DNA of 64,000 bases. Source: Gammaproteobacteria bacterium (GTDB lineage Bacteria > Pseudomonadota > Gammaproteobacteria > HyVt-429). The stretch is taken from positions 62,001 through 126,000 of the forward strand of contig JAADGI010000028.1 in the NCBI GenBank assembly GCA_013152415.1, in the 5' to 3' direction. Position 1 is the stretch's first letter; every line of letters begins with the position of its first letter. This document shows, in pieces, positions 18,552 to 28,515 of this stretch. The translations under genes and the position numbers were made by a program. Under the pieces are notes generated by a model. That model was not told the DNA's origin. It searched no databases and saw nothing but the letters and a program-made list of their open reading frames with translations.

Positions 18552-19613
18552 CTACCTGGCGCTCGCCACTGAAGCGATGGTAAATTTTTCCTTATCCGCA
18601 GCCCGGACACGGGCCTCATCAATACTGACCATCTTATTTTTAACCAATTCCACCAGACACTGATCCAGGGTCTGCATACCTGTCTTCTGTCCGGTCTGGA
18701 TGGCTGAATACATCTGTGGGATCTTGTTTTCACGAATAAGGTTACGTATGGCTGGGGTACCGATCATGATCTCATGGGCGGCAACCCGCCCCCCGGAAAT
18801 CTTTTTGAGTAGCGTCTGGGAGATCACCGCCCGCAGAGACTCCGACAACATAGACCGCACCATATCTTTTTCGGCGGCGGGAAATACATCGACGATACGA
18901 TCTATGGTTTTGGCTGCAGAACTGGTGTGTAAGGTCGCAAATACCAAATGACCGGTCTCGGCACCGGTCAAGGCAAGCCGTATCGTCTCCAGATCCCGCA
19001 TTTCCCCCACCAGTATCACGTCCGGATCCTCGCGAAGTGCGGAGCGCAAGGCCTCGGTAAACCCATGGGTGTGGATACCGACCTCGCGCTGGTTTATAAG
19101 GCAGTTCTTGCTCTGATGGACAAATTCTATGGGGTCTTCAATGGTAAGGATATGCCCAAATTCATTGTCATTGACATGGTCAACCATCGCCGCCAGGGTG
19201 GTCGATTTACCCGACCCGGTAGGACCGGTCACCAGCACCAAACCCCGGGGTTGGTTGGATATTTCCTTAAATATCTGTGGCGCATTCAGTTGATCCAGGC
19301 TTAACACCTGGGTAGGAATGGTCCTGAATACTGCCGATGGCCCCCGGTTCTGGTTAAAGGCATTGACACGAAAACGAGCAATATTGGGCAACTCAAAGGA
19401 AAAGTCGGTCTCAAGGAATTCCTCAAAATCCTTTTGCTGCTTATCATTCATGATGTCGTAGATCATATTGTGGACGGTGCGCTCATCCAGGGCATCCACA
19501 TTGATCCGCTTAACGTCACCATCCACCCGAATGAGCGGTGGCAGACCTGACGACAGGTGCAAGTCAGAAGCATTTTTTTTTGTGGCAAAGGCCAGTAATT
19601 CAGCGATATCCAA
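18552..19613 (-). CDS. pilT: PilT, type IV pilus retraction ATPase (TTG start)
   Basis: Hexameric motor ATPase that powers pilus retraction and twitching. 353 aa from the chosen start: MDIAELLAFATKKNASDLHL, Walker A TGPTGSGKSTT, Asp box LREDPDVILVGEMRDLETI, His box TGHLVFATLHTSSA, and the AIRNLIREN motif near the C-terminus. The longest frame begins at another TTG (19625), but the internal TTG at 19613 restores the canonical MDIAELL start and has a GGAG site 6 nt upstream. Confidence 0.96.
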   Translation of the reverse strand: MDIAELLAFATKKNASDLHLSSGLPPLIRVDGDVKRINVDALDERTVHNMIYDIMNDKQQKDFEEFLETDFSFELPNIARFRVNAFNQNRGPSAVFRTIPTQVLSLDQLNAPQIFKEISNQPRGLVLVTGPTGSGKSTTLAAMVDHVNDNEFGHILTIEDPIEFVHQSKNCLINQREVGIHTHGFTEALRSALREDPDVILVGEMRDLETIRLALTGAETGHLVFATLHTSSAAKTIDRIVDVFPAAEKDMVRSMLSESLRAVISQTLLKKISGGRVAAHEIMIGTPAIRNLIRENKIPQMYSAIQTGQKTGMQTLDQCLVELVKNKMVSIDEARVRAADKEKFTIASVASAR

Positions 19614-19779
19614 CGCAGGCTCCAAGTTTTGTCAATTGTAGGTTAACATCGGTTCGGTCAAACCCGTTGTCGCGCACACTATCAGTGATAATAGATGATT
19701 TTGGGCCTGGTGTTACATCGCACGAAACAATGCTGTATTGAATCCAGATCCAAGGCCGACCTAAATAACATTCAACCGA

Positions 19780-20514
19780 GTGGCAATACCGCCAACATAC
19801 ACCCAAGCCACCTTGAGCTACAAGCCACCTCCCTCTCTGGCAGATCGACTGTCAATATTGAACCAACAGATTCGCGATGCCGAGCAACGCTTTGGTCGTA
19901 CAGCCGGTAGCGTCCGCCTGCTTGCGGTGGGCAAGACCCAGGGTACAGCCCTTTTACGCATACTGGCCTCACTGGGGCAAAAGGATTTCGGTGAAAACTA
20001 CCTGCAAGAGGCCAGGGTCAAAATAGCCGCCCTCAAAGATATGTGCCTCTGCTGGCACTACATTGGTCGCATCCAAAGCAACAAGACCGCAGAATTGGCC
20101 ACCCAGTTTGGCTGGATACACAGCGTTGACCGTCTGAAAATAGCCCAGCGTCTCAGTGAGCAACGACCACAAAACATCAAACCACTGAATATCTGCTTGC
20201 AAATCAATCTAGACAAGGAAACCAGCAAAAGTGGCATATCCATATCTCAGGCACCAAAACTCGCCACTGAAATTGCCGGGCTACCCCATTTAAGACTACG
20301 GGGTCTCATGGCGATCCCCAAGCCTCAAGCAGATTTTGAGGTCCAACGCCAGCAATTTTCCCGGTTACGGCATATCCTGGAAGACCTGAACTCCTCTGGC
20401 CTGCATCTGGATACCCTGTCCATGGGAATGACCGACGACATGGAGGCCGCCATTGCCGAAGGGGCGACCATCATTCGCATCGGTACCGCCCTGTTTGGCC
20501 CACGCCAAGGCTAA
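19780..20514 (+). CDS. yggS: YggS-family PLP-binding protein (PLP homeostasis)
   Basis: 244-aa single-domain PLP carrier (alanine racemase N-fold) involved in vitamin B6 and amino-acid homeostasis. The PLP lysine lies in LLAVGKTQG (family LVAVSKT). Other motifs: FGENYLQEA, WHYIGRIQSNK, NKETSKSG-like NLDKETSKSG, and LSMGMTDDMEAAI. The frame opens with GTG at 19780 without a clear ribosome site; a TTG twelve codons downstream is possible. Divergent from pilT and followed by proC, a common gammaproteobacterial order. Confidence 0.92.
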   Translation: MAIPPTYTQATLSYKPPPSLADRLSILNQQIRDAEQRFGRTAGSVRLLAVGKTQGTALLRILASLGQKDFGENYLQEARVKIAALKDMCLCWHYIGRIQSNKTAELATQFGWIHSVDRLKIAQRLSEQRPQNIKPLNICLQINLDKETSKSGISISQAPKLATEIAGLPHLRLRGLMAIPKPQADFEVQRQQFSRLRHILEDLNSSGLHLDTLSMGMTDDMEAAIAEGATIIRIGTALFGPRQG

Positions 20515-20622
20515 AATGGGCCTCGCTACACTGTTTAGTCTTCTCGGTATTATGACTTTTGCTCTGGTTCATTGATAATACGTACTTGAGAAGTAACACG
20601 GACCCTTTATGGTAGGAGTACG

Positions 20623-21450
20623 ATGAAAGACACCAGAATAGGATTCATTGGCGGCGGCAACATGGGGCGTAGCCTTGTCGGTGGCCTGCTAAAAAACGGC
20701 TGGGCACCGGAGAAAATTGCTATTGCTGAGCGAGACCCCAACCAACGGGATACCGTATTCCGCCTGCTGAACCTGGTTTGCGAGCTATCCAACACTAACT
20801 TGGCAACCAAGGTCGATGTGTTGGTACTGGCCATCAAGCCACAAGATGTCAGATCCGTCATCAAGGAAATTGCCGCCCCGGCACAAGAAAGGGAGCTGCT
20901 TATCCTGTCTATCGTTGCCGGAATTCGCGAACAAGACATTCAGCGCTGGTTGGGTGGGGGCTTGGCCATCGTCCGTGCCATGCCCAATACCCCGGCACTG
21001 GTGGGCTCCGGAGCCACCGGCCTTTATGCCAATGCCTTGGTCAGTGAACCACAACGAGATTTGGCAGAGTCCATCCTGCGTGCGGTAGGTATCACCGTGT
21101 GGCTGGATGACGAGTCTTTAATTGACGTGGTCACCGCCTTATCCGGCAGTGGACCAGCCTATTATCTGATGATGATGGAATCCCTGGAAAAAGCCGCAGT
21201 GGCACAGGGCCTGACACCCACGACGGCGCGTCTGCTCACTCTGGAAACCGCTTACGGTACGGCCAAGATGGCCCTGGAGAGTCGTGAAGGGCCGGCTCAG
21301 CTGCGCCACCAGGTCACCTCTCCAGGTGGCACCACCGAGTGCGCCATTGATACGTTGACCCAGGGTGATATGCCGGGACTCTTGGCCAGCGCCCTGGATG
21401 CGGCCACCACGCGCTCGCGAGAGCTTGCCGAATTGTTGGGACAAGACTGA
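20623..21450 (+). CDS. proC: ProC, pyrroline-5-carboxylate reductase
   Basis: Last step of proline synthesis: NAD(P)H reduction of pyrroline-5-carboxylate. 275 aa with N-terminal dinucleotide fold IGFIGGGNMGRSLVGGL, RAMPNTPALVGSGATGLY, and the C-terminal ALSGSGPAYYLMMMESL and SPGGTTECAI signatures. A TAGGAG site lies close to the ATG. Its stop codon overlaps the yggT start codon. Confidence 0.97.
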   Translation: MKDTRIGFIGGGNMGRSLVGGLLKNGWAPEKIAIAERDPNQRDTVFRLLNLVCELSNTNLATKVDVLVLAIKPQDVRSVIKEIAAPAQERELLILSIVAGIREQDIQRWLGGGLAIVRAMPNTPALVGSGATGLYANALVSEPQRDLAESILRAVGITVWLDDESLIDVVTALSGSGPAYYLMMMESLEKAAVAQGLTPTTARLLTLETAYGTAKMALESREGPAQLRHQVTSPGGTTECAIDTLTQGDMPGLLASALDAATTRSRELAELLGQD

Positions 21451-22028
21451 TGGGGGGCTCTTATATTGGTCAAGCCGGTCAATTCTTGGTTCAGTTTGTC
21501 TTCGACCTGTACATCCTTGCGGTACTGCTGCGATTTTTGTTGCAATTGGTACGGGCAGATTTTTATAACCCCATCTCCCAACTACTGGTCAAGGTCACCA
21601 ATCCACCACTTCGTCCGCTGCGGCGCATCATTCCAGGTCTGTGGGGTATAGATATCGCTTCGGTGGTGCTGTTAATTGTCCTCACCGCCATAGAGCTCTC
21701 CCTGATCTACTTGTTCCAGGGTGTGATCCTGAAACCCATTGGGCTTTTGGTGTTGGCGCTGGCCGAGCTGCTACAAAAGACCTGGTGGATCTACATTATT
21801 GCCCTGTTTATCCGGGTCATCCTCAGTTGGTTTGGCCAGGCCAGCTACAATCCGGCCTTTCACCTGTTGGTTCGTCTCACCGAGCCCCTGATGGCACCGG
21901 CACGACGCATTTTGCCTCCCATGTCCGGTCTCGACCTGTCTGTGATGCTGGTCTTTCTGGTCATGGGGCTGTTAAGCCCCCTGGTCATACGTCCATTGAC
22001 AGATCTGGGCCTGATCTTGGCCCGGTGA
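21450..22028 (+). CDS. yggT: YggT family membrane protein
   Basis: 192-aa inner-membrane protein with two YGGT repeats. Each repeat is hydrophobic and is followed by the short signature seen in NPISQLLVKVTNPPLRPLRR and NPAFHLLVRLTEPLMAPARR. The function is not settled; family members are linked to osmotic and K+ homeostasis or membrane organisation. It is translationally coupled to proC (ATGA-type overlap). Confidence 0.93.
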   Translation: MGGSYIGQAGQFLVQFVFDLYILAVLLRFLLQLVRADFYNPISQLLVKVTNPPLRPLRRIIPGLWGIDIASVVLLIVLTAIELSLIYLFQGVILKPIGLLVLALAELLQKTWWIYIIALFIRVILSWFGQASYNPAFHLLVRLTEPLMAPARRILPPMSGLDLSVMLVFLVMGLLSPLVIRPLTDLGLILAR

Positions 22029-22183
22029 ACAAAACTGAACCCCACTCAAGCCTGGCAACAAAAGGTAACCGGGGGAAATACCGACGAAGTTGGCTGTTTT
22101 GCCGCCAAAGTGGCATTTAGCGGTTCGCGTGTCCCCCCAAAATGATGTATTTTTAGATAAGAACAGCGCATTCCCCAGCTGTC

Positions 22184-24178
22184 ATGACCCCGAAATCCGC
22201 CATGTTTGATATCGAATCTTCAAGCAGTCTACAAGCTACCGCTACCCCCGGCACCCTGAACGGTCGTCTCAATGAGTACGCCCACTGGCGCACTGCCCTG
22301 GGGGCAGACATCCAGGCCTATCGAGACTGGCTGGAAAAGGAGAATATGCTCCAGCCCGAGGATGAGTTGCGCCTGTTTGAGCTCATTGAAAGCCTCAACA
22401 GCGACAAGCTGTCTATCGCCTTGGTGGCTGAATTCTCCCGGGGTAAAACCGAACTGATTAACGCCATCTTCTTTGCCGACCAAAAACAGCGCTTGCTGCC
22501 CTCCACCGCAGGCCGCACCACCATGTGTCCCACCGAAATACAATATGACGCAGACATCGAACCCTGCATCATGTTGTTACCCATCGAAACCCGCAAGACC
22601 TCACTAACCATCAACGAATATAAACGTGCGCCCATCAACTGGAGCACCTTACCGCTGGATATCACCTCTCCCGCCGAAATGGCCAAGGTGATGCGCGAGC
22701 TCGTCAAGACCCAAACCGTCAGCGTCAAAGACGCCCAGACCCTGGGATTATATTTTCCCGCCGCCACCGGTGACGGGGGTATGGACAAAATGGACGGCAA
22801 GATAGAAATCCCAATCTGGCGCCACGCCATTATCAACTACCCCCATCCGCTGCTGGAAAAGGGCATGGTGATCCTCGACACTCCGGGACTCAACGCCCTG
22901 GGTACCGAGCCTGAACTCACCCTCAATATGTTGCCCAATGCCCATGCGGTGTTGTTCGTGTTGGCGGCAGACACCGGGGTAACCAAAACTGATCTTGATG
23001 TATGGAAAAACCATGTCTGCATCGCCACCCGTAGCCGTACCGACGGGCGTATCGCCATCTTGAATAAAATCGACACCCTCTGGGACGAATTGCTCACTGA
23101 AGACGAAATCCTAAAAAGTATCGACCGTCAGACCAAGGAATCTGCCCGGCAACTGGATATCAAGGTTGAAAATGTATTCCCGGTATCGGCTCAGAAGGGC
23201 CTGCTCAGCAAGATAAAGAGTGACCCCAAGTTGCTCAAACGTAGTGGTCTGCGTCTGCTTGAAGAGAAAATTTCTACGGACATTGTTGCCGCCAAACAAG
23301 GCATGATACGTGAAAAGGTGACTACCGAGATCGGCGACATGATTCAAGCCACTGCTGCCATCATTCAATCCCGCTTGGCCACCACAACCAAAGAACTTCA
23401 AGAGATTCAGGGGTTATGCGGCAAGAGCGCAGCGGTATTGGACGATATAGCCAATCGTCTGCGGGAACAAAAACGTATTTATGATGAGGAGGTCGAGAGC
23501 TTCGAAATTACCCGGCGCATGTTATCCACCCAGATTCGCACTTTACTCAGCCATATGAGCATGACCAGTTTTGATAAATTGATAGCAGAATCCCGCAAGG
23601 AGATGAAAGGCAGCTGGACTACTGCGGGGCTACGCACGAGCATGGTCATCTTCTTCGAAGGTGCCGGCAAACGCATGGAAAGAGTAAACACAGAAACCCG
23701 GCAAATCAAGGAACTGGTCGAGTCAATTTACACCAAGTTTCACGCCGACCACGGCTTGGCCAAGATCAAGCCTGCAAGCTTCTCGGTACTATCATTTCGC
23801 AGTGACATGCAACGACTTCAGGCCGAAGCCGACAACTTCCGCAACAGCACCAGCATGATGATGACCGAACAGCACTTCGTGATCAAAAAATTCTTCATCA
23901 CCTTGGTCAGTCGCGCCCGTGAGCTGTTTTACGACTGCAACCGTTCCACTAAGTCCTGGGCCAAATTCATCCTGACCCCGATCTATACCCAAATCCAGGA
24001 ACACAAGATCATGATCGATCGGCGCCTGGAAAATCTTGAGAAAATTCAGAATAACCATACCAGCCTGGCCACACGGATACAGGAACTGGAGGCCCAAACC
24101 TCTGAACTCAAGGCCCAGGAAGCCACCATCCATAAAATGATGTCTCATTTGCGACCGCCTGCCTCTGGCCAGCACTAG
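22184..24178 (+). CDS. Dynamin-like GTPase, lodged between yggT and metX
   Basis: 664-aa bacterial dynamin-family protein. GTPase motifs: G1 AEFSRGKTE (82-90, Ala replacing the first Gly of the P-loop), G2 Thr near 111-113 (RTTMCPTEI), G3 LDTPGLN (231-237), G4 NKID (294-297) and a G5-like SAQKG. The remainder is long alpha-helix with coiled-coil character (about 375-480 and 600-655), as in dynamin stalks; no obvious transmembrane hairpin is visible. Bacterial relatives act in membrane remodelling or phage defence, but the role here is unknown. The neighbouring genes are normally proC-yggT and metX-metW, so this looks like an insertion into a conserved neighbourhood. Confidence 0.88.
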   Translation: MTPKSAMFDIESSSSLQATATPGTLNGRLNEYAHWRTALGADIQAYRDWLEKENMLQPEDELRLFELIESLNSDKLSIALVAEFSRGKTELINAIFFADQKQRLLPSTAGRTTMCPTEIQYDADIEPCIMLLPIETRKTSLTINEYKRAPINWSTLPLDITSPAEMAKVMRELVKTQTVSVKDAQTLGLYFPAATGDGGMDKMDGKIEIPIWRHAIINYPHPLLEKGMVILDTPGLNALGTEPELTLNMLPNAHAVLFVLAADTGVTKTDLDVWKNHVCIATRSRTDGRIAILNKIDTLWDELLTEDEILKSIDRQTKESARQLDIKVENVFPVSAQKGLLSKIKSDPKLLKRSGLRLLEEKISTDIVAAKQGMIREKVTTEIGDMIQATAAIIQSRLATTTKELQEIQGLCGKSAAVLDDIANRLREQKRIYDEEVESFEITRRMLSTQIRTLLSHMSMTSFDKLIAESRKEMKGSWTTAGLRTSMVIFFEGAGKRMERVNTETRQIKELVESIYTKFHADHGLAKIKPASFSVLSFRSDMQRLQAEADNFRNSTSMMMTEQHFVIKKFFITLVSRARELFYDCNRSTKSWAKFILTPIYTQIQEHKIMIDRRLENLEKIQNNHTSLATRIQELEAQTSELKAQEATIHKMMSHLRPPASGQH

Positions 24179-24301
24179 TGTTTTGGCTCTTTCTGGTTGA
24201 ATGGGTCTTTCTGGGTCCTCGTATCTCTCACTAAGACACCCAGTACAGATGGGTTTTCCCAAATTAAGGCCCTGTGGGTGGCAAGAACAAACCCAAGCTT
24301 T

Positions 24302-24380
24302 CCTTTGCGTGCTTGGCGGCTTGGCGAGAGTAATCAGATGATATTCTCGCCAAGCCGCGGAGTTCGCCAAGGGTAAAGAA
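24302..24380. repeat. Inverted repeat pair upstream of metX (dispersed family)
   Basis: Left arm 24302-24330 (CCTTTGCGTGCTTGGCGG, CTTGGCGAGAG) faces right arm 24345-24380 (TCTCGCCAAGCCGCGGAG, TTCGCCAAGGGTAAAG) with only about 15 nt of loop. It fills most of the 315-bp gap between the dynamin-like gene and metX. No SAM riboswitch or MetJ-type box was recognised in this gap. Confidence 0.7.
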
Positions 24381-24493
24381 TCATTTCTTGGTGTGCTTGG
24401 TAAGAGCCTCCATTCTGGCTCCACTCCAAAAAACTGTTAGACTCGGGCCTGTTATTTCAAACCCATATTGACTGGATTGTACCTATCCCCCTA

Positions 24494-25639
24494 ATGCCTG
24501 ACTCTATTCCGCCGGACTCCGTCGGCTTGGTGACGCCCACAACCCACCACTTTCAGGACCCACTCAAATTGAGTGGTGGTGAAACCCTGCCTGACTACGA
24601 ACTGGTCTACGAAACCTATGGCAAACTCAATGCCTCCGGCAGCAATGCTCTGTTGGTCTGTCACGCCCTATCCAGCAATCACCACGCCGCAGGTTACTAC
24701 GACCCGGCAGACAAAAAACCAGGGTGGTGGGAAAATATCGTGGGTCCGGGCAAGACCATCAACACCGATCGCTTCTTTGTAGTCTGCTGTAACAACCTGG
24801 GTGGCTGTTTTGGCTCCACCGGACCTTCAACAATCCACCCCCTGACGGGCAAACCCTACGGCCCGGACTTTCCCATCGTTACGGTCCGCGACTGGGTAAT
24901 CAGTCAGGCACGACTGGCGGATGTGTTGGGTATTGATACCTGGGCTGCGGTCATCGGCGGCAGCCTGGGTGGCATGCAAGTACTGCAATGGTCGATGGAC
25001 TATCCGGATCGCCTGCGCCACGCCATCGTCATCGCCGCCTCATCAAAACTCACCGCCCAGAATATCGCCTTTAACGAAGTAGCACGCCAGGCCATTCGTA
25101 GCGACCCTGATTTTCACGATGGTCATTACTATGAAAATGGCACTGAGCCCCAACGGGGCTTGCGCATTGCCCGCATGTTAGGTCACATCACTTACTTGTC
25201 CGACGATATCATGGGGGAAAAATTTGGCCGCGACCTGCGTGACGGCAAGATTGGATTTGACTACAGCGTAGACTTTCAGGTGGAGAGTTATCTACGCTAC
25301 CAGGCCGACAGCTTTGTGGGCAACTTTGACGCCAACACCTATTTGCTCATGACCAAGGCCCTGGATTATTTTGATCCCGCCGGGCACACCCAGGGCAATC
25401 TCTCCAAGGCCCTGGCACCTGCAAGCTGTGAGTTCATGGTCATGTCCTTTACCAGTGACTGGCGCTTCTCACCTGAACGCTCCCAGGAAATCGTCAAGGC
25501 CCTGCACGACAATAGTCTTAATGTGAGCTATGCCGAGATCCAGGCCAGCCATGGCCATGACGCCTTCTTGATGAAGATCCCCCAATATCTGAATGTCTTC
25601 AGTGCCTATATGCACCGTATTGAACAGGAAATCGACTGA
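24494..25639 (+). CDS. metX: MetX, homoserine O-acyltransferase
   Basis: Alpha/beta-hydrolase that activates homoserine by acylation for methionine synthesis. 381 aa. Catalytic triad: Ser in GGSLGGMQ, Asp in [10 protein letters not shown] and His in SHGHDAFL. In gammaproteobacteria MetX paired with metW usually uses succinyl-CoA, so succinyltransferase activity is likely, but this is inferred from context. The metX stop overlaps the metW start by one base. Confidence 0.95.
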   Translation: MPDSIPPDSVGLVTPTTHHFQDPLKLSGGETLPDYELVYETYGKLNASGSNALLVCHALSSNHHAAGYYDPADKKPGWWENIVGPGKTINTDRFFVVCCNNLGGCFGSTGPSTIHPLTGKPYGPDFPIVTVRDWVISQARLADVLGIDTWAAVIGGSLGGMQVLQWSMDYPDRLRHAIVIAASSKLTAQNIAFNEVARQAIRSDPDFHDGHYYENGTEPQRGLRIARMLGHITYLSDDIMGEKFGRDLRDGKIGFDYSVDFQVESYLRYQADSFVGNFDANTYLLMTKALDYFDPAGHTQGNLSKALAPASCEFMVMSFTSDWRFSPERSQEIVKALHDNSLNVSYAEIQASHGHDAFLMKIPQYLNVFSAYMHRIEQEID

Positions 25640-26247
25640 TGCTGGACCTCACCAACCGTCCCGACCTGGTCATTGTTGCCGATTGGATCAAACCCGACAG
25701 CCGGGTGCTGGACCTGGGCTGTGGTGATGGTGCCCTGCTCAGCCACCTCGCCCATCATAAACGGGTCAACGGTTATGGACTGGACCTGGAAGACAAATAT
25801 ATCCCCCGATGTATCCACGCCGGCATCAACATCATCCAGATGGATCTGGACCGGGGGCTGGCAGAATTTGCCGACAATTCCTTTGACTACGTGGTGTTAT
25901 CCCTGACCCTACAGGCCATGCGCCATCCAGAAAAGCTACTGGAAGATATGTTACGGGTAGGGCGCGAGGGTATTGTCACCTTCCCCAACTTTGGACACTG
26001 GCGGGCACGGGTTCAGCTGGGCATTTTTGGCAGCATGCCCTTCACCAAGACCCTGCCCAACACCTGGTACAACACCCCGAATATCCATCTGTGCACCCTC
26101 AAGGATTTCGAGTTCCTGTGTAAAACGCTAAATATCCACATCCTCGAGCACCAGGCCGTGGACAGCGAACACCGCTCGAACCCAGGCCTTAAACTTTTTC
26201 CCAACCTATTAGGTGAAATTGCCCTATACCGTTTTGAGCGGGGTTAG
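25639..26247 (+). CDS. metW: MetW, methionine biosynthesis methyltransferase-fold protein
   Basis: 202-aa SAM-methyltransferase-fold protein required with MetX for homoserine acylation in several proteobacteria. SAM-binding motif RVLDLGCGDGALLSHL (about 21-36); further family motifs IIQMDLDRGLAEF, GREGIVTFPNFGHW and NTPNIHLCT. Translationally coupled to metX (overlap of one base). Confidence 0.95.
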   Translation: MLDLTNRPDLVIVADWIKPDSRVLDLGCGDGALLSHLAHHKRVNGYGLDLEDKYIPRCIHAGINIIQMDLDRGLAEFADNSFDYVVLSLTLQAMRHPEKLLEDMLRVGREGIVTFPNFGHWRARVQLGIFGSMPFTKTLPNTWYNTPNIHLCTLKDFEFLCKTLNIHILEHQAVDSEHRSNPGLKLFPNLLGEIALYRFERG

Positions 26248-26259
26248 GTATTAATGGAA

Positions 26260-26293
26260 AACACGGTGGCCGCAGAGGCGCAGAGAAAAGAAA
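26260..26293. repeat. Single copy of the dispersed GCGCAAAG-family repeat
   Basis: AACACGGTGGCCGCAGAGG followed by CGCAGAGAAAAGAAA in the short gap between convergent metW and ampG. No facing arm was seen. Confidence 0.5.
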
Positions 26294-26337
26294 GGTAAAA
26301 TCAGCATCCATCAGGTAATAATTCCGCAAACTGATGG

Positions 26338-27693
26338 CTAAAGATTATTAGATTTTCTCTGTTGTCTATTTTCCCGCCACATCAGATAGACCACCAACAC
26401 TATCGCCGGTATGCCCAGCGCAGCGGCGTATACAAAGAAATCTACGTAGCCATAGGCAACCACCACATCACCGGAAAACCCGCCAATGAATTTGGGAAAC
26501 AACAACATCAGAGAACTGAACAAGGCGTACTGGGTGGCGGTGTAGGCGCGGTTGGTCAGACTCGACAGGTAGGCAATAAAGGCCGAGCCCGCCATACCAC
26601 CGCTCAGGTTGTCACCGCTGATCACCAACATCAATAAACGGATGTCCGCCCCCTGGGTCGCAAACCAGGCAAAGGCCAAATTGGTCAGGGCAACTAATAT
26701 GGCACTCAGCAAAAGCATACGCATAACACCAAACCGCACCACCAATACACCGCCCACCAAGGCACCCAGTATGGTCATGCCCAGACCAAACACCTTGGTC
26801 ACACTGGCGATCTGGGCCTCATTGAACCCATGCTCCAGATAAAACGGATTGGCCATGATACCCATGGTGATATCACTGATACGAAACAGGCTGATAAAGG
26901 CCAGAATGACCAGAGCGAATTTTCCGTTACGGGCAAAGAAATCCACAAAGGGACAGACCACGGCACCGATAAACCAGGCCACTACATGCCGCAAGCGTGG
27001 CGACCAATGATGGGTTCGATCCAGAAAGCCCATAACACGTTCTTCCTGCAACCAGGTGGCTTCACTGACCTTACGTTCCGGTTCCGAAATAATGAGCGTG
27101 GTGACCACACCGACACCCATGGCACAGGCCATGGCAAAATAGGCCACAGGCCAGGATTGATAGTGTGCAACATAAAATGCACCGGCGCTGGCCACCATCA
27201 TGCCGAGCCGGTACCCCAGTTGGTAGGTCGCTGCCATCGCCCCCTGCCATTCCACGACGGCGGCCTCAATACGCCAGGCGTCGATGCTGATATCCTGGGT
27301 GGCAGAGGAAAACGCCACCAACAAGGCGGCCCAAACCAATGCCGTCAATTGTGTCTGGGGGTCACTACCGGACATGCTTATCAGCCCGAAGATGACCCCG
27401 GCCTGGGCCAACAACATCCAACTGCGGCGCTGACCCAACAGGCGGGTGAAGACTGGTAATGACACCCGATCCACCAAGGGCGCCCAAACAAATTTGAACG
27501 CGTAGAGCAAGGCTACCCAGGAAACGTGACCGATGGTGCTTTTATCGACCCCGGCCCGAAATAACCAGGCGGACAGGGTGCCGAACACCAACAAAATAGG
27601 TAACCCAGCGGAAAAGCCGAGAAAGGCCATGGCGATCACCCGCGGGCGGGTGTAGATGGCGAAGGCCTCGCCCCAGGTCAGGGTATGGTTCAT
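26338..27693 (-). CDS. ampG: AmpG-family muropeptide permease (MFS)
   Basis: 451-aa major-facilitator protein with about 12 membrane segments, expected to import anhydro-muropeptides for cell-wall recycling. The AmpG start is recognisable (PRVIAMAFLGFSAGLPILLVFGTL), as are WVALLYAFKFVWAPLVDR and SSATQDISIDAWRIE. An AAGGG site precedes the ATG. A lytic transglycosylase that would generate such substrates lies 3.6 kb away but not in the same operon. Confidence 0.9.
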   Translation of the reverse strand: MNHTLTWGEAFAIYTRPRVIAMAFLGFSAGLPILLVFGTLSAWLFRAGVDKSTIGHVSWVALLYAFKFVWAPLVDRVSLPVFTRLLGQRRSWMLLAQAGVIFGLISMSGSDPQTQLTALVWAALLVAFSSATQDISIDAWRIEAAVVEWQGAMAATYQLGYRLGMMVASAGAFYVAHYQSWPVAYFAMACAMGVGVVTTLIISEPERKVSEATWLQEERVMGFLDRTHHWSPRLRHVVAWFIGAVVCPFVDFFARNGKFALVILAFISLFRISDITMGIMANPFYLEHGFNEAQIASVTKVFGLGMTILGALVGGVLVVRFGVMRMLLLSAILVALTNLAFAWFATQGADIRLLMLVISGDNLSGGMAGSAFIAYLSSLTNRAYTATQYALFSSLMLLFPKFIGGFSGDVVVAYGYVDFFVYAAALGIPAIVLVVYLMWRENRQQRKSNNL

Positions 27694-27741
27694 TTATTAT
27701 CCCTTGTTGCGGGTAGATAGCACCCACAGCTTTTATTGAAT

Positions 27742-28515
27742 TTATAGATCATAGTCATAATCAATAATTAACGGTGCATGATCCGAGAACCATTTGTCTT
27801 TATAGGTACGATCTTTGGTAGCGGTTTTAGCGATCTCCGGGGTGGCAATGTGATAATCAATACGCCACCCCACATTTTTCTCTCGGGCCCGGCCACGATT
27901 GGACCACCAAGTATATTGGTCTTCTTTGTCATTGATCTCCCGAAACACATCCACCCACCCTTCTTTATCGAACAGCTTGCTCAGCCAGGCCCGCTCCTTG
28001 GGTAGAAACCCGGAATTCTTTTGGTTAGAGCGCCAGTTTTTAATGTCGATATTTTTATGGGCGATATTCCAGTCGCCACAAAAAATGACATGGCGCTGCT
28101 CTTTGCGCAAATCTCCCATGAATCTTTCAAACTCGCGCATAAAACGATACTTGGCGGCCTGACGATGGTCACCGCTGGAACCAGAAGGGACATAAACCGA
28201 CAGAACGCTCAGATCACCAAAATCGGCACGTATGCAACGCCCTTCCTGGTCCGCCTCTGGCCACCCCATGCCGCGCAGCACCCGATCTGGCTGCCTTTTG
28301 CAGTACAGGGCCACGCCGCTATAACCCTTCTTTTGGGCATCGAAGAAATAACTGTGGTAGGCCTTGGGCCAAAAAATCTTGTCTTCGAGCTGATGAACCT
28401 GGGCCCTGGTCTCCTGTACACACACGATGTCGGCACGCTGGCGGCTCATCCAGCTATAGAATCCCTTTCGGGCGGCGGCACGTATCCCGTTGACATTGGC
28501 AGTGATGACTCTCAT
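27742..28515 (-). CDS. xthA: Exodeoxyribonuclease III (XthA/Crc family)
   Basis: 257-aa EEP-fold enzyme: AP endonuclease and 3'-5' exonuclease in base-excision repair. Catalytic motifs: ITANVNGIRAA, CVQETRAQ, VPSG, FCGDWNIAHKNID, WRIDYHIAT and WFSDHAPLIIDY. In pseudomonads the gene at this place next to pyrE encodes Crc, a catalytically dead relative. Here the catalytic Glu, Asp, Asn and His are present, so true nuclease activity is likely. Confidence 0.92.
   Translation of the reverse strand: MRVITANVNGIRAAARKGFYSWMSRQRADIVCVQETRAQVHQLEDKIFWPKAYHSYFFDAQKKGYSGVALYCKRQPDRVLRGMGWPEADQEGRCIRADFGDLSVLSVYVPSGSSGDHRQAAKYRFMREFERFMGDLRKEQRHVIFCGDWNIAHKNIDIKNWRSNQKNSGFLPKERAWLSKLFDKEGWVDVFREINDKEDQYTWWSNRGRAREKNVGWRIDYHIATPEIAKTATKDRTYKDKWFSDHAPLIIDYDYDL

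Noticed and set aside
24179-24493. SAM riboswitch or methionine operator upstream of metX
   Set aside because: The gap is filled by an inverted repeat of the dispersed family; no SAM-box core or repeated MetJ octamers were found.
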